Shown here one piece after another: positions 27,292 to 38,210 of a stretch of DNA of 64,000 nucleotides (within the stretch, counting starts at the first letter, position 1; each line of letters begins with the position of its first letter). The position numbers were made by a program, and so were the translations under genes. The notes beneath the pieces were generated by a model. That model was not told the origin of the DNA. It was given only the letters and a program-made list of their open reading frames with translations, and made no database searches. Source of the stretch: Vibrio renipiscarius (GTDB taxonomy: Bacteria > Pseudomonadota > Gammaproteobacteria > Enterobacterales > Vibrionaceae); assembly GCF_000827885.1 (NCBI RefSeq), contig NZ_JTKH01000021.1, positions 220,443-284,442 of the forward strand, in the 5' to 3' direction.

Positions 27292-28323
27292 TTAGAATGC
27301 CATCGACCCAATTTTTTGCTCAACCTCACTCGGTTCAACTAAGCCCCTAATAAGCAACTGCTTAGCATTTTGCTCCATGGTTTGCATGCCTTGCGAGGCA
27401 CCGGTTTGAATCACCGAATACATTTGTGCGACTTTATCTTCACGGATCAAGTTACGAATCGCAGGCGTTGCCATCATAATTTCATGACACGCGACGCGAC
27501 CACCACCAATGCGTTTCAACAATTTCTGCGCGATAACCGAGCGAAGAGATTCAGACAACATCGAACGGACCATGTCTTTATCGCTACCAGGAAAGACATC
27601 AATAATACGGTCAATCGTTTTGGCCGCCGAACTGGTATGCAAGGTGGCAAAAACCAAGTGCCCCGTTTCTGCCGCGGTCAAAGCAAGACTGATCGTTTCT
27701 TGGTCACGCAATTCACCCACCAAAATTACATCTGGATCTTCACGCAGCGCACTGCGCAGCGCCGCTTTAAAGCTGTGCGTATCGCGGTGAACTTCACGCT
27801 GATTGACCAAGCACTTCTGATTGGTATGGACAAATTCAATCGGGTCTTCAATCGTCAATATATGCTTATTATGATGACGGTTTATGTAATCCACCATTGC
27901 AGCCAAGGTCGTAGACTTACCCGACCCCGTCGGCCCAGTAATCAAAATCAACCCTTTTTCCAAGTTGGCGATTTTTTCAAAAATAGGCGGTGTATCCAGC
28001 TCTTCTAGAGTAGGAATCTTGGATGGGATAGTACGAAACACTGCCGCGCTGCCACGAGACTGATTAAACGCATTCACACGAAAACGGCCAATGTCTGGCA
28101 GTTCAAATGAAAAATCGACTTCTAAGTGCTCTTCAAATTCGCTACGCTGAGCATCATTCATGATTTCAAAAATTAACCGATGCACGTCAGAATGGCTAAA
28201 AGCTGGGATTCCTAGCTTGCGAACTTCACCATCAATACGCACCATCGGAGAAACACCCGCAGAAAGATGTAGATCTGATGCATTATGTTTTACACTAAAA
28301 TCCAGTAACTCAGCGATATCCAT
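27292..28323 (-). CDS. pilT: PilT, type IV pilus retraction ATPase
   Basis: 343 residues. Walker A GPTGSGKS (130-137), Asp box IEDPIEFVH (158-166), Walker B LVGELRD (201-207), His box GHLVFATLHT, and the retraction motif AIRNLIRE (288-295) are all present. PilT depolymerises type IVa pili, giving retraction, twitching and DNA uptake. It diverges from yggS with only 24 bases between start codons, an arrangement seen in other gammaproteobacteria. Confidence 0.96.
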   Translation of the reverse strand: MDIAELLDFSVKHNASDLHLSAGVSPMVRIDGEVRKLGIPAFSHSDVHRLIFEIMNDAQRSEFEEHLEVDFSFELPDIGRFRVNAFNQSRGSAAVFRTIPSKIPTLEELDTPPIFEKIANLEKGLILITGPTGSGKSTTLAAMVDYINRHHNKHILTIEDPIEFVHTNQKCLVNQREVHRDTHSFKAALRSALREDPDVILVGELRDQETISLALTAAETGHLVFATLHTSSAAKTIDRIIDVFPGSDKDMVRSMLSESLRSVIAQKLLKRIGGGRVACHEIMMATPAIRNLIREDKVAQMYSVIQTGASQGMQTMEQNAKQLLIRGLVEPSEVEQKIGSMAF

Positions 28324-28347
28324 TAAAATTCCTTAAAAAAGTAAGCT

Positions 28348-29064
28348 ATGAGTAGTATTCAACAAAACATTGAACAGATCACCTCACAGATCTCTAATGC
28401 ACAGCAAAAATGTGGCCGTGTTCAAGAGTCCGTGCAACTTCTCGCCGTAAGTAAAACCAAACCGAATCAAGCTATCCTTGATGCTGCATTAGCAGGACAA
28501 ATTCAGTTTGGTGAAAATTACGTGCAAGAAGGTGTCGATAAAGTCAGCTACTTTTCCGAGCATCATTCGAATTTGGCGCTTGAATGGCACTTTATTGGCC
28601 CGATTCAATCCAATAAAACACGCCCTGTTGCGGAGCACTTCGATTGGGTTCATACCGTAGATCGCGCAAAGATCGCCCAACGATTAAGCGATCAACGCCC
28701 AAGTCAATTGCCGCCGCTACAAGTGCTGATTCAAGTCAACACCAGTGGAGAAAGCAGCAAGTCAGGCATTGAAGAACATCAAGTGTTTGAGCTAGCAGCA
28801 TTGATTTGTACTCTACCAAACCTCACGTTAAGAGGATTGATGTCTATTCCGGCCGATGTGCCCGATTACGCGTCACAATTACACGCATTCAAACAGCTGG
28901 CTGAACTTAAACAATCGTTGTCAGAGCGTCACCCAGAGTTAAACCTTGATACTCTCTCAATGGGAATGAGTGGTGATATGGAAGCGGCGATTGAAGCAGG
29001 TAGCACCATGGTACGTATTGGCACCGCCATTTTTGGCGCACGAGATTACGCCAGTAAAGCCTAA
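28348..29064 (+). CDS. yggS: YggS/PLPBP, pyridoxal phosphate homeostasis protein
   Basis: 238 residues, alanine-racemase-like TIM barrel of the COG0325 family. The PLP lysine lies in LLAVSKTKP (about residue 36); WHFIGPIQSNK, LIQVNTSGESSKSG, LMSIPAD and LSMGMSGDMEAAI are family signatures. It has no known catalytic activity; it buffers PLP and influences amino-acid metabolism. It leads the run yggS-proC-yggT-yggU-DUF4426-rdgB-hemW. Confidence 0.95.
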   Translation: MSSIQQNIEQITSQISNAQQKCGRVQESVQLLAVSKTKPNQAILDAALAGQIQFGENYVQEGVDKVSYFSEHHSNLALEWHFIGPIQSNKTRPVAEHFDWVHTVDRAKIAQRLSDQRPSQLPPLQVLIQVNTSGESSKSGIEEHQVFELAALICTLPNLTLRGLMSIPADVPDYASQLHAFKQLAELKQSLSERHPELNLDTLSMGMSGDMEAAIEAGSTMVRIGTAIFGARDYASKA

Positions 29065-29112
29065 TCAATAACAATTAGTAACACATAACTATTACCTATT
29101 TAGGAAGTCATC

Positions 29113-29931
29113 ATGGAACATAAGAAAATCACCTTTATTGGCGCAGGGAACATGGCGCGCTCTATCATTGCTGGACTCGTAGCAAGTGGCTACCCTGCCC
29201 ATTTAATTACCGCGACCGATCCCAACCAAGAGCAACGTGATTTTCTTTCGAACCAATATGGCATCAATACCGAAGCTGACAACGCACTTGCGGCGCAACA
29301 AGCTGATGTGGTGGTACTCGCGGTGAAACCACAACTGATGGAACTTGTTGGCGAAGGCATGCAACGCGTTAACTTCTCTCATAAATTGGTCATTTCAATT
29401 GCGGCGGGTATCAGTGCCGAGCGTTTGAATGCGATGTTCGCAGCAGAACTGATCCTAGTTCGTGTGATGCCAAATACACCGGCACTTGTCAGCCAAGGTA
29501 TGAGTGGGCTTTACGCGCCTGAGAATGTCTCAGCGCAAGAACGTCAATATGCGGCCGACCTGATGGGCGCCGTCGGTAAAGTCTGTTGGGTTGAACAAGA
29601 GTCAGGCATCAATAATGTGATTGCCGCCGCAGGCAGTGCTCCGGCCTATTTCTTCCTATTTATGGAAGCAATGCAAGCAGAAGCCATCGCACAAGGTTTT
29701 GATAACGACACCGCCCGCCTTCTGGTACAACAGTCAGCACTCGGCGCAGCAGAAATGGTGATTGCGAATCCACAAATTGAGCTTTCAACGTTGCGTGAAC
29801 AAGTGACATCAAAAGGCGGCACGACCGCTGAAGCAATTCGTACTTTCAATGAACACCATTTATCGGATATCGTAGCCAAAGCCATGCAAGCGGCCGTTAT
29901 TCGCGCTCAAGAAATGGAAAAATTATTTTAA
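29113..29931 (+). CDS. proC: Pyrroline-5-carboxylate reductase
   Basis: 272 residues. An N-terminal Rossmann fold begins ITFIGAGNMARSIIAGL; the C-terminal helical domain carries the signature GSAPAYFFLFMEAM and TSKGGTTAEAI. It reduces P5C to proline with NAD(P)H, the last step of proline synthesis. It is 48 bases downstream of yggS, a PLP-homeostasis gene often paired with proC. Confidence 0.96.
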   Translation: MEHKKITFIGAGNMARSIIAGLVASGYPAHLITATDPNQEQRDFLSNQYGINTEADNALAAQQADVVVLAVKPQLMELVGEGMQRVNFSHKLVISIAAGISAERLNAMFAAELILVRVMPNTPALVSQGMSGLYAPENVSAQERQYAADLMGAVGKVCWVEQESGINNVIAAAGSAPAYFFLFMEAMQAEAIAQGFDNDTARLLVQQSALGAAEMVIANPQIELSTLREQVTSKGGTTAEAIRTFNEHHLSDIVAKAMQAAVIRAQEMEKLF

Positions 29932-29972
29932 TAAGCAGAGCCAATAAGGCTCGATTGATTTAAGGGCAACCT

Positions 29973-30530
29973 ATGAGTTCACTCAGTTTCTTAATTTCCA
30001 CCGTGTTTGATTTATACATTATGGTGGTTCTTTTGCGTCTTTGGCTACAAGCGACACGCGCCGATTTTTACAACCCGTTCTCACAGTTTATTGTTAAAGC
30101 AACTCAACCTGTTGTCGGCCCTCTGCGCCGTATCATCCCATCAATAGGCAGTGTTGATCTCTCAACGGTTCTATTTGCTTACGTGCTGTGTGTGGTCAAA
30201 TTTGTTGCGGTAATTCTGGTTGCGTCCAATGGTTCGGTCGCATTCAGTGCGGACTTCCTGTTCCTTGGTGCACTATCGCTCGTGAAAGCGGCGGGTGGCC
30301 TGTTGTTCTGGGTATTATTACTGCGCGCAATTCTAAGCTGGGTAAGCCAAGGTCGTAGCCCAGTTGAATACGTATTCCATCAATTAACCGAGCCAATGCT
30401 TGCGCCTATCCGTCGTATTTTGCCTGACATGGGCGGGTTTGATCTCAGCGTGCTGGTTTTATTTATCGTGCTGCAATTCGCGAACTTCCTGATGGGCGAT
30501 ATCATCGGCCCTATCTGGTACCAGTTATAG
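29973..30530 (+). CDS. yggT: YggT family membrane protein
   Basis: 185 residues. Two copies of the YggT repeat are visible, each with a membrane helix and a RxxxPxxxxxDLS-type segment ([13 protein letters not shown] and [13 protein letters not shown]), about four helices in all. Function is not settled; members have been linked to osmotic tolerance and cell division or ion homeostasis. It is in operon with proC and overlaps yggU by one base. Confidence 0.93.
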   Translation: MSSLSFLISTVFDLYIMVVLLRLWLQATRADFYNPFSQFIVKATQPVVGPLRRIIPSIGSVDLSTVLFAYVLCVVKFVAVILVASNGSVAFSADFLFLGALSLVKAAGGLLFWVLLLRAILSWVSQGRSPVEYVFHQLTEPMLAPIRRILPDMGGFDLSVLVLFIVLQFANFLMGDIIGPIWYQL

Positions 30531-30820
30531 TGTCAGCTGCGGTTTGGAAAGAAGGCGAAGACATCGTGCTGCGCCTTTATATTCAACCTAAAGCAAATCG
30601 AGATAAGATCGTCGGTTTGCATGGTGAAGAAATCAAAATCGCCATTACCGCACCGCCAGTGGATGGCAAAGCCAATGCGCATTTAACAAAATATTTGGCA
30701 AAACAATTTAAAGTGGCTAAGGGATTGGTCAATATTGAAAAAGGCGAACTCGGACGGCATAAACAAGTCCGTATCGTCACACCAAGCCAAATCCCTGCTG
30801 ACATTGAAGCCATCTTATGA
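30530..30820 (+). CDS. yggU: YggU/DUF167 family protein
   Basis: 96 residues starting at GTG 30,530, which shares its G with the yggT stop (TAGTG). The core [35 protein letters not shown] is the DUF167 signature. The fold is known but its function is not. The coupling to yggT is conserved among gammaproteobacteria. Confidence 0.93.
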   Translation: MSAAVWKEGEDIVLRLYIQPKANRDKIVGLHGEEIKIAITAPPVDGKANAHLTKYLAKQFKVAKGLVNIEKGELGRHKQVRIVTPSQIPADIEAIL

Positions 30821-30850
30821 TGGCTTTTTCTTTATCTCAGGAGTCTCACC

Positions 30851-31282
30851 ATGAAAAAATACCTCTTTGCACTGCTTGCAAGTAGCCTTTCAATACCCAG
30901 TTTCGCCGGTCAATTCGTCACAATAAAAGATGTCGAAGCGCATTACTCGGCGTTTAATTCCACTTTTCTTACCCCGCAAGTCGCACGCAGCTACCAACTG
31001 AAACGCAGTGGCTACAGCGCGATTTTAAATCTCAGCTTGCTTGACCGTTCACAACTGGGTAAGCCCGCCATCAGCGCTATAATAACCGGCACTGCAAAAA
31101 ATTTAATTGGCCAAACTCGCGAGCTAAACTTTAGGAAAGTAGAAGAAGCCGATGCGATATACTATTTAGCTGAATTTGCTATCAGCGAAGAAGAAAATAT
31201 TCGCTTTAATATCGATATCGATGCTGGCAATAAAGGCAAAGGCACTTTAAAGTTCACCCAGAAATTTTATGTTGAAGAGTAG
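30851..31282 (+). CDS. Periplasmic DUF4426 protein
   Basis: 143 residues with a signal peptide (KKYLFALLASSLSIPSFAG, cleavage near residue 19-20) and an all-beta mature domain typical of DUF4426 (EAHYSAFNSTFLTP, FTQKFYVEE). Function unknown. It is located between yggU and rdgB as in other vibrios, with a 12-base gap to rdgB. Confidence 0.85.
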   Translation: MKKYLFALLASSLSIPSFAGQFVTIKDVEAHYSAFNSTFLTPQVARSYQLKRSGYSAILNLSLLDRSQLGKPAISAIITGTAKNLIGQTRELNFRKVEEADAIYYLAEFAISEEENIRFNIDIDAGNKGKGTLKFTQKFYVEE

Positions 31283-31294
31283 GTAGGACAAAGC

Positions 31295-31891
31295 ATGAGC
31301 AAGATTGTATTAGCGACAGGTAATCAAGGAAAGGTACGTGAAATGGCTGACCTGTTGGCCGATTTTGGTTTTGACGTATTTGCTCAAAGCGAATTGAATG
31401 TCGTTGATGCTGATGAAACCGGCACCACTTTTATCGAAAATGCGATCATTAAAGCACGTCATGCCGCGGCTGAAACAGGCCTTGCAGCGATTGCCGATGA
31501 TTCGGGTCTTGAAGTCGACTTCCTACAAGGAGCGCCGGGTATTTATTCTGCTCGTTATGCCGGTGATGGCGCGACAGATCAAAACAATATCGATAAGCTG
31601 CTCAAAGCAATGGCTGACGCACCTGAAGACCAACGCACCGCTCGCTTTCACTGTGTCCTCGTATTTATGCGCCATGCTGCCGATCCAACCCCTATCGTTT
31701 GTCACGGTAAATGGGAAGGCAGTATTCTGACCGAAGCGCAAGGCGAAAATGGCTTTGGTTACGACCCAATTTTCTATGTTCCGGAAGATCATTGCTCCTC
31801 CGCTCAGCTTGAGCCTACGCGTAAAAAACAGCTTTCTCACCGTTCAAAAGCATTGCAAAAACTCTTTGCTGCTTTAGCTGAGCAGCGCTAA
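31295..31891 (+). CDS. rdgB: dITP/XTP pyrophosphatase
   Basis: 198 residues of the RdgB/HAM1 family. Motifs: [16 protein letters not shown] (substrate and phosphate binding), [41 protein letters not shown] and LSHRSKAL. It hydrolyses deaminated purine nucleotides such as dITP and XTP, keeping them out of DNA. It is followed by hemW after 3 bases, a common pairing. Confidence 0.96.
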   Translation: MSKIVLATGNQGKVREMADLLADFGFDVFAQSELNVVDADETGTTFIENAIIKARHAAAETGLAAIADDSGLEVDFLQGAPGIYSARYAGDGATDQNNIDKLLKAMADAPEDQRTARFHCVLVFMRHAADPTPIVCHGKWEGSILTEAQGENGFGYDPIFYVPEDHCSSAQLEPTRKKQLSHRSKALQKLFAALAEQR

Positions 31892-31894
31892 TTT

Positions 31895-33070
31895 ATGCAC
31901 TTAATTCCACCGGCACTCAGCTTATACATCCATATTCCATGGTGTGTACAAAAATGTCCTTATTGCGATTTTAACTCTCACGCATTGAAAGAGACGATCC
32001 CTGAAGATCACTACATCGATGCATTGTTAGAAGATTTAGATCGCGACATCAGTAAATATCAACTCAATGCTGCGCCAAGACCATTGCACTCGATTTTTAT
32101 TGGTGGTGGCACACCAAGTTTGATTTCTGCGCAAGGGATCGAACGCTTGCTCAAAGGAGTCGAGCAACGTATTCCATTTAAACCCGATATTGAAATTACC
32201 ATGGAAGCCAACCCTGGCACCGTCGAAGCAGAACGCTTTGTCGGTTACAAGGCAGCAGGCGTCACACGTATTTCAATTGGTGTACAAAGCTTTGCCGAAG
32301 ATAAGCTTGTCAGCCTAGGGCGAATCCATGGCAAACAAGAGGCGCTCAATGCCGCTCATTTAGCGCATACCATTGGTTTGAATAGCTTCAACCTTGATCT
32401 TATGCACGGCCTACCCGATCAAACCATCGAACAGGCGCTAGCCGATTTGGATCAAGCCATTGCATTGAATCCCCCACACTTGTCTTGGTATCAGTTAACG
32501 ATTGAGCCTAACACCATGTTCTATTACAAGCAGCCAACCCTGCCTGATGATGATGAACTGTGGGATATCTTTGAGCGTGGCCATCAAAAACTCACCGCAG
32601 CGGGTTACGTTCAGTATGAAATTTCTGGCTACAGCAAAGTGAATTATCAATGCCAGCACAACCTCAACTATTGGCGTTTTGGTGATTACCTTGGCATTGG
32701 TTGTGGATCGCATGGCAAATTGAGCTTTAGTGATGGCCGTATTATTCGCACCACCAAAATCAAACACCCCCGTGGGTACTTGATGGCGCACCAAAATATG
32801 GTCAAACCCTATTTGAGTGATGAATTTGAAGTGCCGATGGCAGACCGACCGTTTGAGTTCTTTATGAACCGCTTCCGCTTAATTGAGTCTTGCCCGAAAC
32901 AAGACTTTATCGACACCACCGGACTACCACTAAGCTCGATTCAAACCACGATTGATTGGGCCCTAGAGCAGCAATACCTATCAGAGACGGAAACGCACTG
33001 GCAGATCACAGAGAAAGGAAAATTATTCCTCAATGATTTGTTAGAAGCCTTTATGGCAGAAGAAGATTAG
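31895..33070 (+). CDS. hemW: HemW, radical-SAM heme chaperone
   Basis: 391 residues. The radical-SAM cysteines are C17, C21 and C24 (CVQKCPYC), in the CX3CX2C pattern followed by F rather than the extra cysteine of HemN. GGGTPS, GVQSF and the C-terminal HemN_C domain are present. Once misnamed coproporphyrinogen dehydrogenase, this family binds and delivers heme. It is last gene of the yggS run, followed by a terminator. Confidence 0.94.
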   Translation: MHLIPPALSLYIHIPWCVQKCPYCDFNSHALKETIPEDHYIDALLEDLDRDISKYQLNAAPRPLHSIFIGGGTPSLISAQGIERLLKGVEQRIPFKPDIEITMEANPGTVEAERFVGYKAAGVTRISIGVQSFAEDKLVSLGRIHGKQEALNAAHLAHTIGLNSFNLDLMHGLPDQTIEQALADLDQAIALNPPHLSWYQLTIEPNTMFYYKQPTLPDDDELWDIFERGHQKLTAAGYVQYEISGYSKVNYQCQHNLNYWRFGDYLGIGCGSHGKLSFSDGRIIRTTKIKHPRGYLMAHQNMVKPYLSDEFEVPMADRPFEFFMNRFRLIESCPKQDFIDTTGLPLSSIQTTIDWALEQQYLSETETHWQITEKGKLFLNDLLEAFMAEED

Positions 33071-33102
33071 CGAACGGATCTCCCATCAATCGCTCTAAAA
33101 AT

Positions 33103-33132
33103 AAAAAAAGGTTGGCACACGCCAACCTTTTT
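33103..33132 (+). terminator. Terminator between hemW and glsB
   Basis: AAGGTTGG and CCAACCTT stem, loop CACACG, A-tract on one side and TTTTT on the other; it serves both convergent genes. Confidence 0.87.
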
Positions 33133-33161
33133 CTCATGACAATCTCTAACGATTATGTTCG

Positions 33162-34082
33162 TTAAAAAATCGAGCGCCCAATACGTTCAGACAATAGCTC
33201 TAACGCTTGCGTGCCAGGAAGTGAGTTACCCGAAGGATCCAACTCCGGTGACCAAACGGCAATCGTCATTTCGCCAGGTACGATAGCAATAATACCGCCA
33301 CCCACGCCTGATTTACCCGGCATACCGACGCGATAAGCGAACTCACCGGCACCGTCATACAAACCACACGTCGCCAACAATGCATTCAATTGCTTGGTTT
33401 GCATCGGCGTAATGATTTGTTTGCCCGTCTGCACTGACACCCCTTTGTTTGCTAAATAGCTAAACGTTTTGGCCAGATCCACACAACTCATTTTCATCGC
33501 GCAGGCATGAAAATAATTGTTCAGCACGGGGATTACTTCATTCTCAAAATTGCCAAATGCACGCATCAGGTAAGCAATTGCCGCATTTCTATCGCTATGC
33601 ATCATTTCTGAGGCGGCGACCACCTTGTCGTAAACGATATGGCTTTCACCCGATAACTGACGCACAAAATCCAACAAACGCTGTCTAGGCGCAGAGAGGC
33701 GGCTATGGAGCATGTCTGCCACAATGATCGCGCCCGCATTGATGAAGGGATTTCGAGGAATCCCCTGCTCCATTTCAAGCTGAATCATTGAATTAAACGC
33801 TTGGCCAGATGGTTCTTTCCCAACACGAGTCCAAATTTCTTCAGGCTTATAGAGAGACATCGCGAGCGTTAAACTGAGCGCTTTGGAGATGGATTGAATC
33901 GAAAACCCCTCATCGGCATCGCCCGCTTTAATCACTTCACCTTGGTTGGTATAAACCGCGATCCCAAGCTTAGTATTCGGCACTTTCGCCAATGCTGGAA
34001 TATAATCTGCGACTTTCCCTTGTCCTATTAAAGGACGAACTTCTTCCAAGATGTCCGCCAGAATCTCATAGGTTGGTTTCAT
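33162..34082 (-). CDS. glsB: Glutaminase (serine-dependent type)
   Basis: 306 residues from the ATG at 34,082, picked because it gives the usual family length and lies 5 bases after GCAGG; the open frame extends further upstream with no homology. The catalytic Ser-x-x-Lys (S64, K67 in [10 protein letters not shown]) and the conserved [18 protein letters not shown] and PELDPSGNS segments define the beta-lactamase-fold glutaminase. It converts glutamine to glutamate and ammonia; it may also aid acid tolerance. Confidence 0.94.
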   Translation of the reverse strand: MKPTYEILADILEEVRPLIGQGKVADYIPALAKVPNTKLGIAVYTNQGEVIKAGDADEGFSIQSISKALSLTLAMSLYKPEEIWTRVGKEPSGQAFNSMIQLEMEQGIPRNPFINAGAIIVADMLHSRLSAPRQRLLDFVRQLSGESHIVYDKVVAASEMMHSDRNAAIAYLMRAFGNFENEVIPVLNNYFHACAMKMSCVDLAKTFSYLANKGVSVQTGKQIITPMQTKQLNALLATCGLYDGAGEFAYRVGMPGKSGVGGGIIAIVPGEMTIAVWSPELDPSGNSLPGTQALELLSERIGRSIF

Positions 34083-34138
34083 CATGACCTGCTTATGCTT
34101 GTTGTATGAACCCAAAAATTTGGGGATTTTTACGGTCA

Positions 34139-34169
34139 AAAAAGCCAACATGATTATGTTGGCTTTTTA
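34139..34169 (-). terminator. Terminator downstream of trmB
   Basis: AAAGCCAACAT and ATGTTGGCTTT with a GATT loop form an 11-bp stem between trmB and glsB; on the minus strand a T tract follows. Confidence 0.83.
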
Positions 34170-34220
34170 TCTATATTTTACACCTAACATGGCTAGGTAT
34201 AGAGCGATATTAGAGACAAA

Positions 34221-34940
34221 TTACGCAGTGCGTTTGTATTTAATATCCCAAACGCCATGGCCTAAACGGTGGCCGCGCGCTTCAAATTTCGTCAGAGGAC
34301 GCTCGTCTGGACGAGGAATGTAATCACCGTCAGTTGCAATGTTCGCAAAACCTGGCGCTTGATTCATAATCTCAATCATGTGCTCTGCGTAGTTTTCCCA
34401 GTCCGTCGCCATGTGGAAAATACCGTCTTCCAATTGCAGCTTTTGGCGTACCATTTCAGCGAAATCAAGCTGTACGATACGGCGCTTATGGTGACGTTTT
34501 TTATGCCATGGGTCAGGGAAGAACAATTGCAGCGTGCTTAGACTGCTGTCAGGGATCATGTTTTCAAATACTTCAACCGCATCGTGACACATAACGCGTA
34601 GGTTAGTAATGCCCGCTTCACGAGCGTCAGATAGACATGCACCCACACCAGGACTGTGTACTTCGATACCGAAGAAGTTTTTCTCAGGTGCATTTTTTGC
34701 CATTTCAACTAATGACGCACCCATACCAAAACCAATTTCCAATACGACAGGGTTGTCATTACCGAACACTTCTTGCCAGTTTAGTTGCGTATCTTGATAA
34801 TCGATACCCATCGTCGGCCAGCAATCTTTCATTGCACTTTCTTGACCTTTAGTCAGACGACCCTCACGACGCACAAAGCTACGTATTCTGCGGATCAACT
34901 TACCTTCGTCATTGTATTCGTTCGTAGTCACTTCACTCAT
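34221..34940 (-). CDS. trmB: tRNA (guanine-N7-)-methyltransferase
   Basis: 239 residues. SAM-binding motif [16 protein letters not shown]; family signature [19 protein letters not shown]-terminal [17 protein letters not shown]. It methylates G46 in the variable loop of tRNAs. It is divergent from mutY, as in E. coli and other relatives. Confidence 0.96.
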   Translation of the reverse strand: MSEVTTNEYNDEGKLIRRIRSFVRREGRLTKGQESAMKDCWPTMGIDYQDTQLNWQEVFGNDNPVVLEIGFGMGASLVEMAKNAPEKNFFGIEVHSPGVGACLSDAREAGITNLRVMCHDAVEVFENMIPDSSLSTLQLFFPDPWHKKRHHKRRIVQLDFAEMVRQKLQLEDGIFHMATDWENYAEHMIEIMNQAPGFANIATDGDYIPRPDERPLTKFEARGHRLGHGVWDIKYKRTA

Positions 34941-35113
34941 GATTTTGCCTGTTTAAAAATTGGTCTCGATACAAAGGGACTGTGATTATCCAAAGAATTG
35001 TCACTGGTGCAAGCATTTCTCTCTAAAACCACACACTTTATTGGTTGTACTTTACCCATAATCTATGGTGCAATTTTAGTCCAATAATCGAATAAATAAG
35101 AATCGAGCACGCC

Positions 35114-36166
<1,053 letters not shown>

Positions 36167-36182
36167 TTAAAAGGAATCTATT

Positions 36183-36455
36183 ATGAGCCGCACTGTATTT
36201 TGCGTTCGACTACAACAAGACGCTGAAGGTCTTGATTTTCAACTTTACCCGGGCGATCTGGGCAAAAGAATTTTTGACAATATTTCAAAGCAAGCATGGT
36301 CAGAGTGGCAACACAAACAAACCATGCTGATCAATGAGAAGAAATTGAACATGATGGACCCAGAGCACCGCAAACTGCTCGAAACAGAAATGGTTAACTT
36401 CTTATTTGAAGGTAAAGACGTGCATATTGAAGGCTACACACCGCCAAGCGCATAA
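36183..36455 (+). CDS. yggX: YggX, Fe(II) trafficking / oxidative-protection protein
   Basis: 90 residues. [28 protein letters not shown] and the C-terminal [16 protein letters not shown] are the YggX signatures. Only one cysteine is present (C7), as usual. It protects Fe-S proteins against oxidants; position next to mutY, an Fe-S enzyme, is conserved. Confidence 0.95.
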   Translation: MSRTVFCVRLQQDAEGLDFQLYPGDLGKRIFDNISKQAWSEWQHKQTMLINEKKLNMMDPEHRKLLETEMVNFLFEGKDVHIEGYTPPSA

Positions 36456-36530
36456 CGTTACGCCAAAAGAAGTGTAATGGCACCCCAGCTCTCTGCGGTG
36501 TCATTTTTTGTATTTGTAGTTAGGGTACTC

Positions 36531-37667
36531 ATGAGAAAACTCGCCTATTTTTTTACCGCGCTGATGCTGGTTGGCTGTAGCCGTGAATTTGTCGAAAGCT
36601 TTTACGACGTCAATTACGAACCCTCAAACCGTTTTGCTAAAAATCTCGCTCAACTTCCTGGCCAGTATCAAAAAGATACTGCGGCTCTAGATGCCTTGAT
36701 TAACAGCTTTTCGGGCAATATTGAAAAGCGCTGGGGCAGTCGTGAAATTAAAGTGGCGGGTAAAAATAACTACGTTAAATACATCGATAATTATCTCAGT
36801 CGTTCGGAAGTTGATTTTCAAAAAGGCACGATCATCATTGAGACCGTTTCTCCGACCGATCCTAAGCTGCATTTAAAAAATGCCATTATGACGACGTTAC
36901 TGACCCCTGACGATCCTGCTAACGTCGATCTATTCTCATCAAAGGACATCACGTTAGAAGGGCAACCCTTTCTTTATCAGCAGGTGGTCGACCAAGACAA
37001 TAAAGCAATTCAATGGTCATGGCGTGCGAGCCGTTTTGCGGATTATTTGATTGCCAACCAACTAAAAGTAAAAGATGTCGACTTTAAAAAGGCCTACTAC
37101 GTAGAAATTCCGCTGGTAGAAAACCAAGTGGAGATCCGCAGTTATCAATACGCCGACATCGTGCGTCGTGCGTCGCAAAAATACGATATCCCGGAAGACC
37201 TAATTTACGCCATCATCAAAACAGAAAGCAGCTTCAATCCTTATGCGGTGAGTTGGGCTAACGCCTATGGTTTGATGCAAGTCGTGCCCAAAACCGCCGG
37301 TCGCGACGTATTCAAGCTAGTGAAAAAGCGTTCTGGTGAGCCAAGTCCGGAATATCTGTTCAATCCAGAAAACAACATTGATGCCGGAACGGCTTATTTT
37401 TACATCTTAAAAAATCGATATTTGAAAGATGTACAGCATCCACTCACACTTGAGTACACCATGATCTCAGCCTATAACGGTGGAACTGGTGGCGTTTTGA
37501 ACACTTTTAACCGTAGTAATCGAAAACAAGCGATGCACGACATCAATTCTTTGCAGCCAAATCAGGTTTTTTGGGCGCTTACCAATAAACATCCCAAAGC
37601 TGAGGCTCGCCGCTACCTAGAAAAAGTTACAAAATTCAAAAAGGATTTTAACTCCGGCAAAACTTAA
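36531..37667 (+). CDS. mltC: Membrane-bound lytic murein transglycosylase C
   Basis: 378 residues from the ATG at 36,531. The lipoprotein signal ends in LVGC (Cys17). An N-terminal DUF3393 region precedes the SLT domain (about 215-378), with catalytic Glu in IKTESSFNPYAVSWANAYGLMQV. It cleaves peptidoglycan glycan strands at the outer membrane during growth or remodelling. An upstream frame extension of 18 codons was discarded because the signal peptide begins at this ATG. Confidence 0.95.
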   Translation: MRKLAYFFTALMLVGCSREFVESFYDVNYEPSNRFAKNLAQLPGQYQKDTAALDALINSFSGNIEKRWGSREIKVAGKNNYVKYIDNYLSRSEVDFQKGTIIIETVSPTDPKLHLKNAIMTTLLTPDDPANVDLFSSKDITLEGQPFLYQQVVDQDNKAIQWSWRASRFADYLIANQLKVKDVDFKKAYYVEIPLVENQVEIRSYQYADIVRRASQKYDIPEDLIYAIIKTESSFNPYAVSWANAYGLMQVVPKTAGRDVFKLVKKRSGEPSPEYLFNPENNIDAGTAYFYILKNRYLKDVQHPLTLEYTMISAYNGGTGGVLNTFNRSNRKQAMHDINSLQPNQVFWALTNKHPKAEARRYLEKVTKFKKDFNSGKT

Positions 37668-37730
37668 TTGTGACTTTTGAGCGAAAACCGAGCAAACAAC
37701 CACTCTTTTTAATTTTTTTTAAAAAACACG

Positions 37731-37759
37731 TTGACGTAGAGGCCGAAAATACGTTTAAT
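37731..37759 (+). promoter_or_regulatory. Promoter of tRNA array 1
   Basis: -35 TTGACG (37,731-37,736), 17-base spacer, -10 TTTAAT (37,754-37,759), then a GC-rich stretch ACGCTCCG of the type that confers stringent control, directly before the first tRNA. The same layout recurs before array 2. Confidence 0.8.
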
Positions 37760-37769
37760 ACGCTCCGTT

Positions 37770-37845
37770 GCCCGGATAGCTCAGTCGGTAGAGCAGAGGA
37801 TTGAAAATCCTCGTGTCGGTGGTTCGATTCCGCCTCCGGGCACCA
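37770..37845 (+). tRNA. tRNA-Phe (GAA), copy 1
   Basis: 76 bases, acceptor GCCCGGA pairing TCCGGGC, anticodon GAA within GATTGAAAATC, T-loop GGTTCGATTCC, encoded CCA. Confidence 0.98.
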
Positions 37846-37898
37846 CAATTTGATTGTTGGTGTCTTAGACGTCAACACGTAAGCAAAGAATTTAGTGT

Positions 37899-37974
<76 letters not shown>

Positions 37975-37981
37975 TTCTTTT

Positions 37982-38057
37982 GCCTCGATAGCTCAGTCGG
38001 TAGAGCAGAGGATTGAAAATCCTCGTGTCGGTGGTTCGATTCCGCCTCGAGGCACCA
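37982..38057 (+). tRNA. tRNA-Phe (GAA), copy 2 with altered acceptor stem
   Basis: 76 bases and identical in body to the other Phe copies, but the acceptor reads GCCTCGA pairing TCGAGGC: two base pairs (4:69 and 5:68) are changed on both strands, so pairing is preserved. Encoded CCA. Confidence 0.97.
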
Positions 38058-38096
38058 TTATTTGGTGCTTATCTCGCAAGAGATGACACAGATAAT

Positions 38097-38172
38097 TCCC
38101 CCTTAGTTCAGTCGGTAGAACGGCGGACTGTTAATCCGTATGTCGCAAGTTCAAGTCTTGCAGGGGGAGCCA
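38097..38172 (+). tRNA. tRNA-Asn (GTT), copy 1
   Basis: 76 bases, acceptor TCCCCCT pairing AGGGGGA, anticodon GTT in CTGTTAAT, encoded CCA. Its acceptor stem is more GC-rich than copies 2 and 3. Confidence 0.97.
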
Positions 38173-38180
38173 CTTTAAGA

Positions 38181-38210
38181 AAACCGTATCGCAAGATACG
38201 GTTTTTTTTT
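38181..38210 (+). terminator. Terminator of tRNA array 1
   Basis: AACCGTATC, GCAA, GATACGGTT stem followed by eight further T residues, 9 bases after the tRNA-Asn end. Confidence 0.9.

Noticed and set aside
27370..28008. A 212-codon open frame on the plus strand
   Set aside because: It lies wholly antisense to pilT, whose motifs are unmistakable. The composition (His/Arg/Gln rich) is that of an antisense shadow and no ribosome site is seen.
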